64,000 nucleotides of DNA, from contig NZ_LT575468.1 of NCBI RefSeq assembly GCF_900087055.1, positions 2,545,773 through 2,609,772 of the forward strand, in the 5' to 3' direction. Both the position numbers and the translations under genes were made by a program. Positions within the stretch are counted from its first letter, which is position 1. Each line of letters starts with the position of its first letter. This document shows positions 44,101-52,505 of the stretch, one piece after another. The notes beneath the pieces were generated by a model. The model made no database searches and had not been told where the DNA came from. It worked only from the letters and a program-made list of their open reading frames with translations. This DNA is from Plesiomonas shigelloides (GTDB lineage: Bacteria; Pseudomonadota; Gammaproteobacteria; Enterobacterales; CAMTGL01).

Positions 44101-44607
44101 TTAGCGATACTCCGCCAATAACTGTTCGGTCTGTACTAACTTACCACATAAGCGTCGCCACTCGGCGTTCGACAGCATATCTGGCAATAACCAAATCGGC
44201 TCGCGGCTAAAACGCACAAACTGCGGCCAACGTGCCGAGCTTCCCTTTGAGGTATCCGCTGCTGTATCAATACGCTCACGACGTACCCAAATCACGACGC
44301 CCGCTCGCCCTAAAAACAAGGCGGAACGATACGACCAACGCTGACCTTGCCAGCTGATGCCAAGCCCCTCATCCCACGCCAAGATGCCGTGTTGTGCTCT
44401 CAAGCGCCGATAGCGATGCCGAAACTCAAGGCTAAGGGCCACTAACAACGCGCCGCCCAATAGCCACCACAGCGGACTGAGCGACTCGCTGAGCAATGTC
44501 TCAGAGACTAAGTAATAGCACGCCAACAGCGCCAATACACCATAACCGGCGCTCAGAAGTTGTACGCTGCGGCGTGAGGGCCGCACATTAAACGGCAGTA
44601 AATCCAC
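44101..44607 (-). CDS. cptA: CptA/YgfX family membrane protein
   Basis: In E. coli YgfX (CptA) is a small membrane protein paired with SdhE and described as inhibiting FtsZ and MreB polymerisation when overproduced. This product has 168 residues, with two membrane spans (about 16-35 and 43-61) and a cytoplasmic domain ([23 protein letters not shown]). It is clearly diverged and slightly longer than E. coli YgfX (135). It uses a GTG start overlapping the end of sdhE by 20 bases. The toxin role is inferred only from the family. Confidence 0.8.
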   Translation of the reverse strand: MDLLPFNVRPSRRSVQLLSAGYGVLALLACYYLVSETLLSESLSPLWWLLGGALLVALSLEFRHRYRRLRAQHGILAWDEGLGISWQGQRWSYRSALFLGRAGVVIWVRRERIDTAADTSKGSSARWPQFVRFSREPIWLLPDMLSNAEWRRLCGKLVQTEQLLAEYR

Positions 44608-44857
44608 GCGCTTTATTCCGCGCTTTAATCAACGCGACCATGGCTTCCAGCGCCGGATCTTCTGGACGGGTATTGTTCATAAACCAGCGGAACAAATCCG
44701 GATCGTCACGCTCCAGCAAACGGATAAAGGTCGCTTTATCTTCATCGCTCAAGCCTTCGTATTCATGCTCAAAAAACGGCATGATCACCACATCCAGCTC
44801 CAGCATACCGCGGCGGCACGCCCAGCGAACCCGGGCACTATTATTCACATCAATCAC
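44588..44857 (-). CDS. sdhE: FAD assembly factor SdhE
   Basis: SdhE binds the flavoprotein subunit of succinate dehydrogenase (and fumarate reductase) and promotes covalent FAD attachment. The 89-residue product has the diagnostic RGMLELD motif (about 16-22) and the conserved [37 protein letters not shown] at 44857 is the likely start, with GGAG 8 bases upstream. It forms an overlapping pair with cptA and is divergent from ygfZ. Confidence 0.95.
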   Translation of the reverse strand: MIDVNNSARVRWACRRGMLELDVVIMPFFEHEYEGLSDEDKATFIRLLERDDPDLFRWFMNNTRPEDPALEAMVALIKARNKARGFTAV

Positions 44858-44880
44858 AACTTAAACTCCGTCCCGTCATT

Positions 44881-44901
44881 AAAAAGGGCTGCCCCCTTTT
44901 T
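44881..44901. repeat. Inverted repeat in the sdhE leader
   Basis: AAAAAGGG and CCCTTTTT are separated by a 5-base centre, 24 bases upstream of the sdhE start codon. On the plus strand it looks like a short terminator; on the minus strand it would be a hairpin in the sdhE leader. Confidence 0.6.
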
Positions 44902-45133
44902 GCACAGCTTTCGATCCTAGCACTGATCTTGAAAATTACCGCCGCGCAGCGCCCAAAATTTGTGACTAAGTTCAGTGTTTTGAGCTGTTTTCAGCGACAG
45001 AATTTCACCCTGCCCCGTAGTCAGCTCAGCAGCAGGACGCTATATTGAGAGCCATAAGCACACCTTTTCTGCATGTAACCCGGCCCTCAACTATCGGGCC
45101 GCACTCAGATTATCAGATGATACGGACACCACT

Positions 45134-46126
45134 ATGACAGCCTCTGTTACTGCTCCTTTTGCCGCCGCCCCGTTGCTGCCGGCCGCTCAATTGCCATTGA
45201 CGTTGATGTCTTTGGAGCATTTGGCGTTATTGACCATCACCGGACCGGATGCGGCTAAATACCTGCAAGGCCAAGTCACCTGTGACGTACAAGCGCTGGC
45301 ACCCGAACATTACACGCTGGGCGCACATTGTGATGCCAAAGGAAAAATGTGGAGTGTTTTCACTCTGTTCGCGCTGGATGGCGGCTTTGGCTGGTTGCAA
45401 GCAGCCGACTTAAATGAACGCCAACTGCCAGAGCTAAAAAAATATGCCGTGTTTTCCAAACTGACCATCAGTGAAGATAACAACTACACCTTGCTGGGAT
45501 TGGCGGGCGCTGATGCACGGCAAGCCTTAGCGGCGCTGTTTAGCCGTTTACCGGATGCTGATGCGCCGTGTGTCAGCAGCGATCACTGTACGTTACTGTG
45601 GCAAGCGCAACCTCAAGAGCGTTTTACGTTGCTGATGCCACACACGGAGTTAAGCCGAGTGTTAGATGGCTTACAGCAAGCCGCGCCGAGCTATAACAAC
45701 CACCAGCAGTGGTTAGCGCTGGATATTGAAGCCGGGGTACCGCAATTATCCGCCGCGACCTGTAATGAATTTATCCCGCAAGCACTAAATCTGCAGGCGC
45801 TGGATGCGGTCAGCTTCAACAAAGGCTGTTACGCCGGTCAAGAGATGGTGGCGCGCGCCAAATACCGCGGCGCCAACAAGCGCGCGCTGTATACTTTAGC
45901 CGGTCATGGCCATACCGCGCCGCAAGCCGGAGATAGCTTAGAGTTACAACTGGACGAAAACTGGCGTCGGACCGGTACGGTGCTGGCCGCAGCACTGTTG
46001 CAAGACGGTCAACTGCGGGTACAAGCAGTGCTGAATAACGAGCTAGATAGCAATGCACACCTGCGCGTTGTCGGTGACAGCGACAGCAGCCTGCATCCGG
46101 TCGCGCTGCCTTATAGCCTCGAATAA
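45134..46126 (+). CDS. ygfZ: tRNA-modifying protein YgfZ (folate-binding)
   Basis: YgfZ is a GcvT-like folate-binding protein needed for MiaB-dependent tRNA thiomethylation and for some iron-sulfur enzymes. Of 330 residues, DAAKYLQGQVTCDV is the N-terminal signature and FNKGCYAGQEMVARAKYRG (about 233-251) carries the conserved cysteine motif K-G-C-Y-x-G-Q-E. The gene is divergent from sdhE, as in E. coli, and ends at a bidirectional terminator. Confidence 0.96.
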   Translation: MTASVTAPFAAAPLLPAAQLPLTLMSLEHLALLTITGPDAAKYLQGQVTCDVQALAPEHYTLGAHCDAKGKMWSVFTLFALDGGFGWLQAADLNERQLPELKKYAVFSKLTISEDNNYTLLGLAGADARQALAALFSRLPDADAPCVSSDHCTLLWQAQPQERFTLLMPHTELSRVLDGLQQAAPSYNNHQQWLALDIEAGVPQLSAATCNEFIPQALNLQALDAVSFNKGCYAGQEMVARAKYRGANKRALYTLAGHGHTAPQAGDSLELQLDENWRRTGTVLAAALLQDGQLRVQAVLNNELDSNAHLRVVGDSDSSLHPVALPYSLE

Positions 46127-46193
46127 ATAGCGTCGAATAATATCGCCCGCGCCGCTGGCATACAAAACAGCGCGCGATAGGCTTAGGTTAGCG

Positions 46194-46222
46194 ATAAAAA
46201 ACCCCGCAATGCGGGGTTTTTA
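46194..46222. terminator. Bidirectional terminator between ygfZ and the chitinase gene
   Basis: AAACCCCGC and GCGGGGTTT stem (about 46200-46219) with A-runs before and T-runs after on both strands. Confidence 0.9.
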
Positions 46223-46307
46223 CTGTGACAGCCACTAAGGCTTCTATCTTTAAGACATCTATCTTTAAAACGTCTACCTTCGAGCCTTCATCGATTGGTG
46301 CTCACGA

Positions 46308-49022
46308 TTAGCTTACTTTTTTCCACGCACCAGACTGACTGCTTCCCGGCACTTCACCTTGTGTCCACCACTGTGCCTGCCAAGTCGCGCCGTTATAGGT
46401 TACTTTGGCGCCGCCCGAGTAAGCGGTAGTCGCATTCCAGCTCGCCACCGTCGCACTGCCACCGCTGCCATTACCGGAAGAAGAGTTCACCACCTCCCAT
46501 GGGCCGCCTTGGTCTGGCTGATTGCCTTGCGTCCACCACTTGGCTTTATACTGCACGCCGTTAAACAGCACGGTATCGCCACCAACATAAACTTTAGCCG
46601 GATCCCAGGTGGTCTGGCCGCTATTACCGCCAGTCGATGGTACGTCTTTGACTGTCACCACCACCGATTTGGTCACGCTGAGCTTGCCATCACTGACCGT
46701 TACCGACACCGTGTAGTTACTGTCAGCGGTCACGCTTGGCGCAGTCAGTGTAATACTGGCGGCATTGGTCGCATTGGCCGTTAAACCGGCAGTATTCCAG
46801 CTATAAGTCAACGGATCGCTTTCGGCATCTTTAGCGTCCGCGGTCACCACTAACGTTTTCCCTTCATCAACGGTTAACGTTGCCGGCAAGGTCAGGGTTG
46901 GCGCAGTATTCAGTGGTGGCGTCACTGCCGCTTTGACCGTGACAGCAATGGTTTTGTTCACCACATTGCTGCCATCGCTCACTTTCAGCACCAGATTATA
47001 GACGGCGTCTTTATCCACCTGCGGCGCAGTTAAGGCCAGCGTCGCTTTGGTGAGATCGGGCGCGCTAAAGCCGGCCGGTAATGTCCACGCATAGGTGAGC
47101 GTTTGGCCTTCCGGATCGGATGCCGATGCCTGTACGTTGATACTCTTACCACTATCTACACTCAGTGCACTGCTGACACTCACCACCGGCGGTTGGTTGG
47201 AGGTGCTGCCACCGCCGCCACTACCGGCGACAGGGTGCGACAGTGATTCATGCATCGCATTAAGGATATCGCCGTTATCGCCGTCAATCTCCCATGAGAA
47301 CAAACCGCCCAATCCGTTGGCACGGACATAATTGCCCTTGGCCAATACCGAGCGTGGGTTATCGTACGTGATCAGCTCACCGGTTGACTGATTCCAAACG
47401 TACGGGGCTTGCGCTTGCTCATCATACCCATACTGGAAACCATTCACGCCAGTGCCATTGGTCGAGCCTAATGCGCGTTTGAGAATATCCCAATAATCCA
47501 CCACGCCCGCTTCGAAGGTACCTTTAACCGCGCCAGCTCCGGTGCCAGACATCGGGTTACCGGCAATCTTCAAGCTCGCCGGCATGACCCCACTCCAACC
47601 ACGGCCATACATGGCAACGCCAACGTTCAACTTGCTGGCTAACACTTTTTTCGCCAACATCAGTTTGATGGCGTTATCAGTGTTGTAATCCGGCTTGTTG
47701 GTGTAATCCTTCCCACTGGAGTCTTTGCCCGTGCCTTGGCAGCGAGCTGCTTCCAAGTGAGAGCCACAGTACAGCGCCGCCTGATGGCCGGGCTCATTAT
47801 TCCATGCCCCATAGAAGTCATAGGTCATCACATTGAAGCGATCGACATACTGCGCCGCATCCGCATAATTGATGATGCCAATTTTGTCGTAACCGGAGCC
47901 AATCGCGGAAGTCAGCTCATAGCGCTTACCGGTTTCGGCGCCCACCCGATCCAGCATTTCACGCAGCTCGCGCATCAAGGTGACATAAGTGGCACCGTCT
48001 TTAGCCGGATCGCCCAGTTTCGGATTCACCCCCTTGCCGCCCGGGTACTCCCAGTCAATATCCACCCCGTCAAAGAATTTCCAGGTACGGATAAACTCCT
48101 CCACCGAATCAACGAACACTTTACGTTTCGCATCATCGCCAAAGAAGAAGAACGGATCGGAGAGCGTCCAGCCGCCGATAGAAGGCAGGATCTTCAGATT
48201 TGGATAGCGTTTTTTCAGCGCCATCAAACTGCCGAAGTTACCCTTATAGGAATCAAACTGCCCTTGCCCGGGTTGTGGCATTTGCAGCGCAGCCCACGGA
48301 TCATGGATAGCAACTTTGAAATTCTCACGCCCCAAGCAGGCACGCTGCAAGGCATTGAAGCTGTTGCCGTTATCCACCTCTTTCAGGCCATCATTGATAC
48401 CATTGCCACCGCAAATCGGGGTAAAACCGTAATAAATGTGGGTCAGGTTCTGCGCGGGAATTTTCGCTACCGGATATTTGCGATCGTATACGCCCCACTC
48501 AACAAAGTAGGTACCGACCTGCATGCCACTGGTATTGGTGTAGGTTTTGTTATTCGGATCGACGCTCATGGTCAGCGGATCTAAATGGCTACCATCGGTA
48601 TCTGCCACCACGATCGCTTTGGCATCACTCAGCGTACAACTCTCGCTGGCGCCACTGCCGCTACACAGCGCAACCTGCATCTGGTATTTGCCGCCTTTTT
48701 TCACATACACGGTGGCACTGTCTTTTTGCGAGGCGGCTGCACTAACACTTTTTTCAAATACCGATTGGCCATTGAGCAGCACTTTCCAGCGATCGCCTGC
48801 CTCGCCAGACCAGCGATCCCACGCGACCGGCACCGGCGCGCCATCTTTATTGACCTTCACCAGCGCGTTGTACGATGTCGCTTCCTGATTGACTTGCACA
48901 ATCGCAAAGTTGGTTTCACTCCAGGCCAATACCGGTTTACCGGGCGCGGCCTGCGCCTGACCAATGCCTGCCAGCATCAGCGAACAACATAGAGCAGAAA
49001 GGGGGAATCCTTTAGATTGCAT
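46308..49022 (-). CDS. chiA: Secreted GH18 chitinase with PKD and two CBM5/12 domains
   Basis: An extracellular endo-acting chitinase of 904 residues. A signal peptide (1-25, ending GQAQA) precedes a ChiA-type fibronectin-like N-terminal domain (about 26-145). The GH18 barrel (about 168-600) has the DxxDxDxE motif in FDGVDIDWEYPGG with catalytic acid E325, SIGGWTLSDPFFF and MTYDFYGAWNNEPGHQ. A Gly/Ser linker leads to two PKD-like domains (about 617-800). Two C-terminal chitin-binding modules (WDPAKVYVGGDTV.. and WNATTAYSGGAKV..) each have the WWTQG aromatic strip. The catalytic motif is intact. Three ATTGTCT motifs lie upstream. Confidence 0.95.
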   Translation of the reverse strand: MQSKGFPLSALCCSLMLAGIGQAQAAPGKPVLAWSETNFAIVQVNQEATSYNALVKVNKDGAPVPVAWDRWSGEAGDRWKVLLNGQSVFEKSVSAAASQKDSATVYVKKGGKYQMQVALCSGSGASESCTLSDAKAIVVADTDGSHLDPLTMSVDPNNKTYTNTSGMQVGTYFVEWGVYDRKYPVAKIPAQNLTHIYYGFTPICGGNGINDGLKEVDNGNSFNALQRACLGRENFKVAIHDPWAALQMPQPGQGQFDSYKGNFGSLMALKKRYPNLKILPSIGGWTLSDPFFFFGDDAKRKVFVDSVEEFIRTWKFFDGVDIDWEYPGGKGVNPKLGDPAKDGATYVTLMRELREMLDRVGAETGKRYELTSAIGSGYDKIGIINYADAAQYVDRFNVMTYDFYGAWNNEPGHQAALYCGSHLEAARCQGTGKDSSGKDYTNKPDYNTDNAIKLMLAKKVLASKLNVGVAMYGRGWSGVMPASLKIAGNPMSGTGAGAVKGTFEAGVVDYWDILKRALGSTNGTGVNGFQYGYDEQAQAPYVWNQSTGELITYDNPRSVLAKGNYVRANGLGGLFSWEIDGDNGDILNAMHESLSHPVAGSGGGGSTSNQPPVVSVSSALSVDSGKSINVQASASDPEGQTLTYAWTLPAGFSAPDLTKATLALTAPQVDKDAVYNLVLKVSDGSNVVNKTIAVTVKAAVTPPLNTAPTLTLPATLTVDEGKTLVVTADAKDAESDPLTYSWNTAGLTANATNAASITLTAPSVTADSNYTVSVTVSDGKLSVTKSVVVTVKDVPSTGGNSGQTTWDPAKVYVGGDTVLFNGVQYKAKWWTQGNQPDQGGPWEVVNSSSGNGSGGSATVASWNATTAYSGGAKVTYNGATWQAQWWTQGEVPGSSQSGAWKKVS

Positions 49023-49136
49023 TTACCCGTATCCTTGTAAGGTAGAGCAAACATAAATGACGGTAAGCGGGCTACAGCCGCGAAGGGTACAACGTAATAA
49101 CCGGCAGAGCTCTCTCACCATCCCAACGGGTGTTAC

Positions 49137-49176
49137 ATTGTCTTGGCTTATTTTTAGACAATAAAAATGATTGTCT
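49137..49176. promoter_or_regulatory. Triple ATTGTCT motif upstream of the chitinase gene
   Basis: ATTGTCT occurs at 49137-49143 and 49170-49176, and its exact complement AGACAAT at 49156-49162. The last two form a perfect 7-base inverted repeat with a 7-base A-rich spacer, about 135-155 bases before the chitinase start codon. It looks like an operator; the binding protein is unknown. The rest of 49023-49345 has no gene. Confidence 0.45.
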
Positions 49177-49268
49177 GCACTTAACAAAAAAGCAACATGG
49201 GAAGGTGTGAAAAGCGGGGCTTACAAATTTGGCATGCGCTGACAGCGAAATGCTTCTCATCTTAAGGC

Positions 49269-49304
49269 AAAACCGCCGGTGCACAGTGGCAATCCAGCGG
49301 TTTT
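49269..49304 (-). terminator. Possible weak terminator after trhA
   Basis: AAAACCGC and GCGGTTTT form a stem with a long loop, 42 bases past the trhA stop. The T-run is only four bases. Confidence 0.4.
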
Positions 49305-49345
49305 AGGCTACTCAAATAACAGCGAAATCAGCAACGTTAGTCAGG

Positions 49346-49999
49346 TTATTTTGCAATATAAAAGTATATCGCGAGGAAGTGACACACAGCGCCGCCGAGG
49401 ACAAACAAATGCCAAATGGCATGGCTAAACGGCAGACGTTTGGCCAGATAGAAGATCACGCCCAAACTGTATAGTGCGCCACCCGCCGCCAAAAGAACCA
49501 AACCGCCGAGCGGTAACGAGATGGCCAGTTGATAAATCACTACCAGAGATAACCAGCCCATCAGTAAATAGGTGCTGACCGACAGAATCTGAAAGCGGTG
49601 CACGAAAAACAACTTAAAGACGATGCCCACTGCCGCGAGCGCCCAAATCACCACCATCAAACCTGTCGCTAACGGGGTATCTAGCGCCACCAGCAAAAAA
49701 GGAGTGTAGGTACCGGCAATCAACAGATAAATGGCACAGTGATCAAAGGTTTTCAGCCAACGCCGCGCTTTGGGGATCAAAATGGCGTGGTAGAGGGTCG
49801 AGGCCAGAAACAGCACTATCATACTGCTACCGTATACCGCATAACTGGCTAGCGCTCGGGTCCCCTGATGCTCTACGGCGCCCTGCATCACCAGCAGCAC
49901 CAACGCCACAATCCCGAAAATAACCCCTAACCCGTGAGTGATACTGTTCACCCATTCTTCGTGAACAGAATACGCCGTAGATGAACTAACCGATGACAT
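49346..49999 (-). CDS. trhA: TrhA (YqfA/hemolysin III) family membrane protein
   Basis: A PAQR-superfamily protein with seven membrane spans. E. coli TrhA affects membrane energetics and unsaturated-lipid balance; despite the hemolysin III name, hemolysis is not its established role. I start at [11 protein letters not shown] (49999), preceded by GGAG 7 bases away, giving 217 residues. Signature residues are [11 protein letters not shown] near the N-terminus, [24 protein letters not shown] and the C-terminal [17 protein letters not shown] with the zinc-like histidines. Its presence between ygfZ and gcvP is conserved in E. coli. Confidence 0.93.
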   Translation of the reverse strand: MSSVSSSTAYSVHEEWVNSITHGLGVIFGIVALVLLVMQGAVEHQGTRALASYAVYGSSMIVLFLASTLYHAILIPKARRWLKTFDHCAIYLLIAGTYTPFLLVALDTPLATGLMVVIWALAAVGIVFKLFFVHRFQILSVSTYLLMGWLSLVVIYQLAISLPLGGLVLLAAGGALYSLGVIFYLAKRLPFSHAIWHLFVLGGAVCHFLAIYFYIAK

Positions 50000-50308
50000 A
50001 CAGTGACTCCGACACTCAACAATACCTGACCTGATGGCCATCCATCATGCCGCATGGCGCGCTCAGCACGTCTGCGATGATGACAGTATACCCTTTTCGG
50101 CGTACACGTGTAAGCTGAAAATACAAAAACTGCACGGCCTCGCCATTCAGCGTGGCAGTAGCGAGAAAACCCCCGTAAGCAAATCAATAAGAAAAGTAGA
50201 TAAGCAAAATGACGTGAATGAAATGCAGGAGATCCGTGACGTAGGCGCAGCCATCAGACGATGACTGCATCCACAAAGGCGCGCTGCGCAAACCTCTCTA
50301 TCACAGAA
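50000..50308. other. Gene-free stretch between trhA and the DinB-like gene
   Basis: Carries the trhA promoter side. No reading frame, RNA or clear operator was recognised. Confidence 0.5.
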
Positions 50309-50815
50309 TTAGACGTGGTCAGTGATGACCTCTGCGTGCTGTGCTGCCGCCTGCGCGACTTGTGCGCGTCGAAAGGCAGCAAAATCAATTCCCGGCGCGG
50401 GGTAACCTTGATTGGTCATCACCGCTGAGATTTGGCCGCGATGGTGCACCGCATGCAAAATGACTTCACAGATTTGAATATCGGCGTCATGGCGCTGGCT
50501 TTGTGCTAATTCCGCCAGCTGAGTGGTGATCGCCAGCCACTGGTCGCAGGTCTGCTCCAGTTGCTCAAACAACGCCGCAGTATCGATAGTGACAATGGTA
50601 TCCGGCGCCAAATCCGGTACCGGCTGGTGCAGCACCCGAGCTAATTGCTGACGTTCAGAAACCAACAAATGATTGAGTGTATTGAGAATTGAGCCAAATG
50701 ACAGGCCACTGTCTTGTACGAGCAACGCGGTGGGTAATCCACGTAACTGACGCTGCAAAATACGGTATGCCCAGCGGTGGTAGAGCAGTTGCTGCTGAAG
50801 GTGATGCGGTAACAT
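50309..50815 (-). CDS. DinB/DUF664 four-helix metalloprotein
   Basis: A 168-residue protein of the DinB-like (YfiT/DUF664) superfamily, four-helix bundles that usually bind a metal through three histidines and act as thiol-dependent transferases or DNA-damage-induced proteins. Candidate ligands are the His in LNTLNHLLVSER (about 48) and the pair in EVILHAVHHRGQISAVM (about 121-125). I use the ATG of MLPHHLQQQLLYH (50815); a TTG 15 codons upstream is possible. No LexA box was seen in front. The substrate is unknown. Confidence 0.8.
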   Translation of the reverse strand: MLPHHLQQQLLYHRWAYRILQRQLRGLPTALLVQDSGLSFGSILNTLNHLLVSERQQLARVLHQPVPDLAPDTIVTIDTAALFEQLEQTCDQWLAITTQLAELAQSQRHDADIQICEVILHAVHHRGQISAVMTNQGYPAPGIDFAAFRRAQVAQAAAQHAEVITDHV

Positions 50816-51124
50816 ACTCACAATGCGCTCACTCCTTGGCTGACAGATCTTCACGGGCAAAGAGGCACCGGCGTGGTGCGACTCTTTGGCTGGGCGGATT
50901 CTAACCGTTAATATACGAGTTGTTAACGTTTAAGATTTGTACAGCAGATAAAGCCATCCAAAGATAGAAAAAGATCACAAACTCCTGTCGCACCTGTTCA
51001 CGCTAGTGCAACTTTCCATTGTGGTGACACTGGAATTTTTAGTCACAAAAAACGATTGAACATTCAGTTTTTATTCACTACATTGCCAAAATCAGACCGC
51101 ACAAAGCAAATGCAGGGAGCAGAG
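50816..51124. other. Divergent intergenic region with a weak ArgR-like match
   Basis: Promoters of the DinB-like gene (minus) and the aminotransferase gene (plus). A segment near 51060-51083 (ATTCAGTTTTTATTCACT) resembles an ARG box in 11 of 18 positions, mainly its right half. This is suggestive only. Confidence 0.3.
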
Positions 51125-52333
51125 ATGACCACACTGAACACGGACGCGTTGATGACCATAACCCACCGGCCGGAGCTCTATTTCACCCATGGTAAGGGAC
51201 ACTGGCTGTACAGCAGCGATGGCACTGCGTATTTGGATTTTGTCCAAGGCTGGGCCGTGAACTGTCTGGGCCATTGCCCTGATGAGCTGGTCCAAGCGCT
51301 AACCCAGCAAGCACAAACCCTGATCAATCCAAGCCCTGCCTTTTTTAACCAACCCATGGCGCAATTAGCCACGCGCTTAGCGACCTTGTCAGGACTGGAT
51401 CAGGTGTTTTTTACCAACTCAGGCGCCGAAGCCAATGAGAGTGCCATCAAGCTGGCTCGCCGTTACGGGCAAAAACATAAAAATGGCGCTTATCAAATCA
51501 TCACCTTTGACAACAGCTTTCACGGACGAACATTGGCCACCATGTCCGCCACCGGCAAGCCGCAATTTGCGGCGCTGTTCGAGCCAAAAGTGCCCGGTTT
51601 TATCAAAGTGCCGTATAACGATTTAGACGCTGTGCGCCAAGCAGTCACAGACCAAACTATTGCGGTAATGTTGGAGCCAATCCAAGGTGAAGCGGGCGTT
51701 ATCCCAGCCCAGAAAAGCTTTATGCACGGGCTACGCGCACTCTGCGACGAGCTGGGTTTATTGCTGATTGTCGATGAGGTACAAACCGGCATTGGTCGTA
51801 CCGGCACCCTATTTGCTTTTGAGCATTACGATATCGTGCCGGATATGGTTACGCTGGGTAAAGGGTTAGGCGGCGGGATCCCGCTGGCCGCGCATTTGGC
51901 GCGTGCGCAGGTCGCTTGCTTTGAGCCTGGCGATCAAGGTGGTACCTATTGCGGTAATCCGCTGATGTGTGCCGGTGGGTTAGCCGTGGTGAACACGGTG
52001 GCGCAGCGCGACTTTTTACAACAGGTGCGCGACAGCAGTGCGCAGCTACGCGCAGGACTGGAAGCGTTAAGTGCCGAACTGGGAATGGGCGAAGTGCGTG
52101 GTCACGGTTTATTGCTGGCGCTGGATGTGAAATATCCGATAGCCGAAGAAGCGGTTGTGGAAGCCCGCTTGCAGCAGTTGCTGCTGAACGCGCCGCGTCC
52201 GAACCTGTTGCGCTTTATGCCCGCGCTGACCTTGAGTGGGCATGAAATCCAGTTGATGCTAGGACGTTTGCAGCTGATTTTACGCAGCCTGATGGCGCAA
52301 TATCAGAAAAAACCACAACCGAATCTGGCCTAA
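51125..52333 (+). CDS. Class III aminotransferase, acetylornithine aminotransferase-like
   Basis: A PLP-dependent aminotransferase of 402 residues related to ArgD. The start at MTTLNTDALM (51125) has GGGAG about 5 bases before it; the frame extends 23 codons upstream. The fold-I signature is intact: NSGAEANESAIKLARRYG, SFHGRTLATMSATG, LIVDEVQTGIGRTGTLFAFE and the PLP lysine K246 in VTLGKGLGGGIPLAA. The LGKGLGGG form differs from E. coli ArgD (LAKALGGG), so it may be a paralogue acting on acetylornithine, succinylornithine or another omega-amine. The neighbours give no pathway clue. Confidence 0.88.
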   Translation: MTTLNTDALMTITHRPELYFTHGKGHWLYSSDGTAYLDFVQGWAVNCLGHCPDELVQALTQQAQTLINPSPAFFNQPMAQLATRLATLSGLDQVFFTNSGAEANESAIKLARRYGQKHKNGAYQIITFDNSFHGRTLATMSATGKPQFAALFEPKVPGFIKVPYNDLDAVRQAVTDQTIAVMLEPIQGEAGVIPAQKSFMHGLRALCDELGLLLIVDEVQTGIGRTGTLFAFEHYDIVPDMVTLGKGLGGGIPLAAHLARAQVACFEPGDQGGTYCGNPLMCAGGLAVVNTVAQRDFLQQVRDSSAQLRAGLEALSAELGMGEVRGHGLLLALDVKYPIAEEAVVEARLQQLLLNAPRPNLLRFMPALTLSGHEIQLMLGRLQLILRSLMAQYQKKPQPNLA

Positions 52334-52403
52334 ACTGGCGCAAAGTAACAATCACCACGCGCGTCTTACCGCCATCGGGATAGCAGCAACAATTGGTTAT
52401 CCC

Positions 52404-52442
52404 GCAAAAAATGCCCTGCTATCACGGCAGACAGCAGGGCAT
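52404..52442 (-). terminator. Terminator of dcuC
   Basis: On the minus strand, AATGCCCTGCT and AGCAGGGCATT form an 11-base stem, then TTTTT. The T-run is on the minus strand only. Confidence 0.85.
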
Positions 52443-52505
52443 TACCATTACATGATTATCTTAGTTATCTTAGTTACCTAAGATCTCTATATCTAAGAGA
52501 CAGGC

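Noticed and set aside
43933-44121. 62-residue plus-strand frame after nadB
   Set aside because: It overlaps the end of cptA, has no ribosome site and resembles no known protein.
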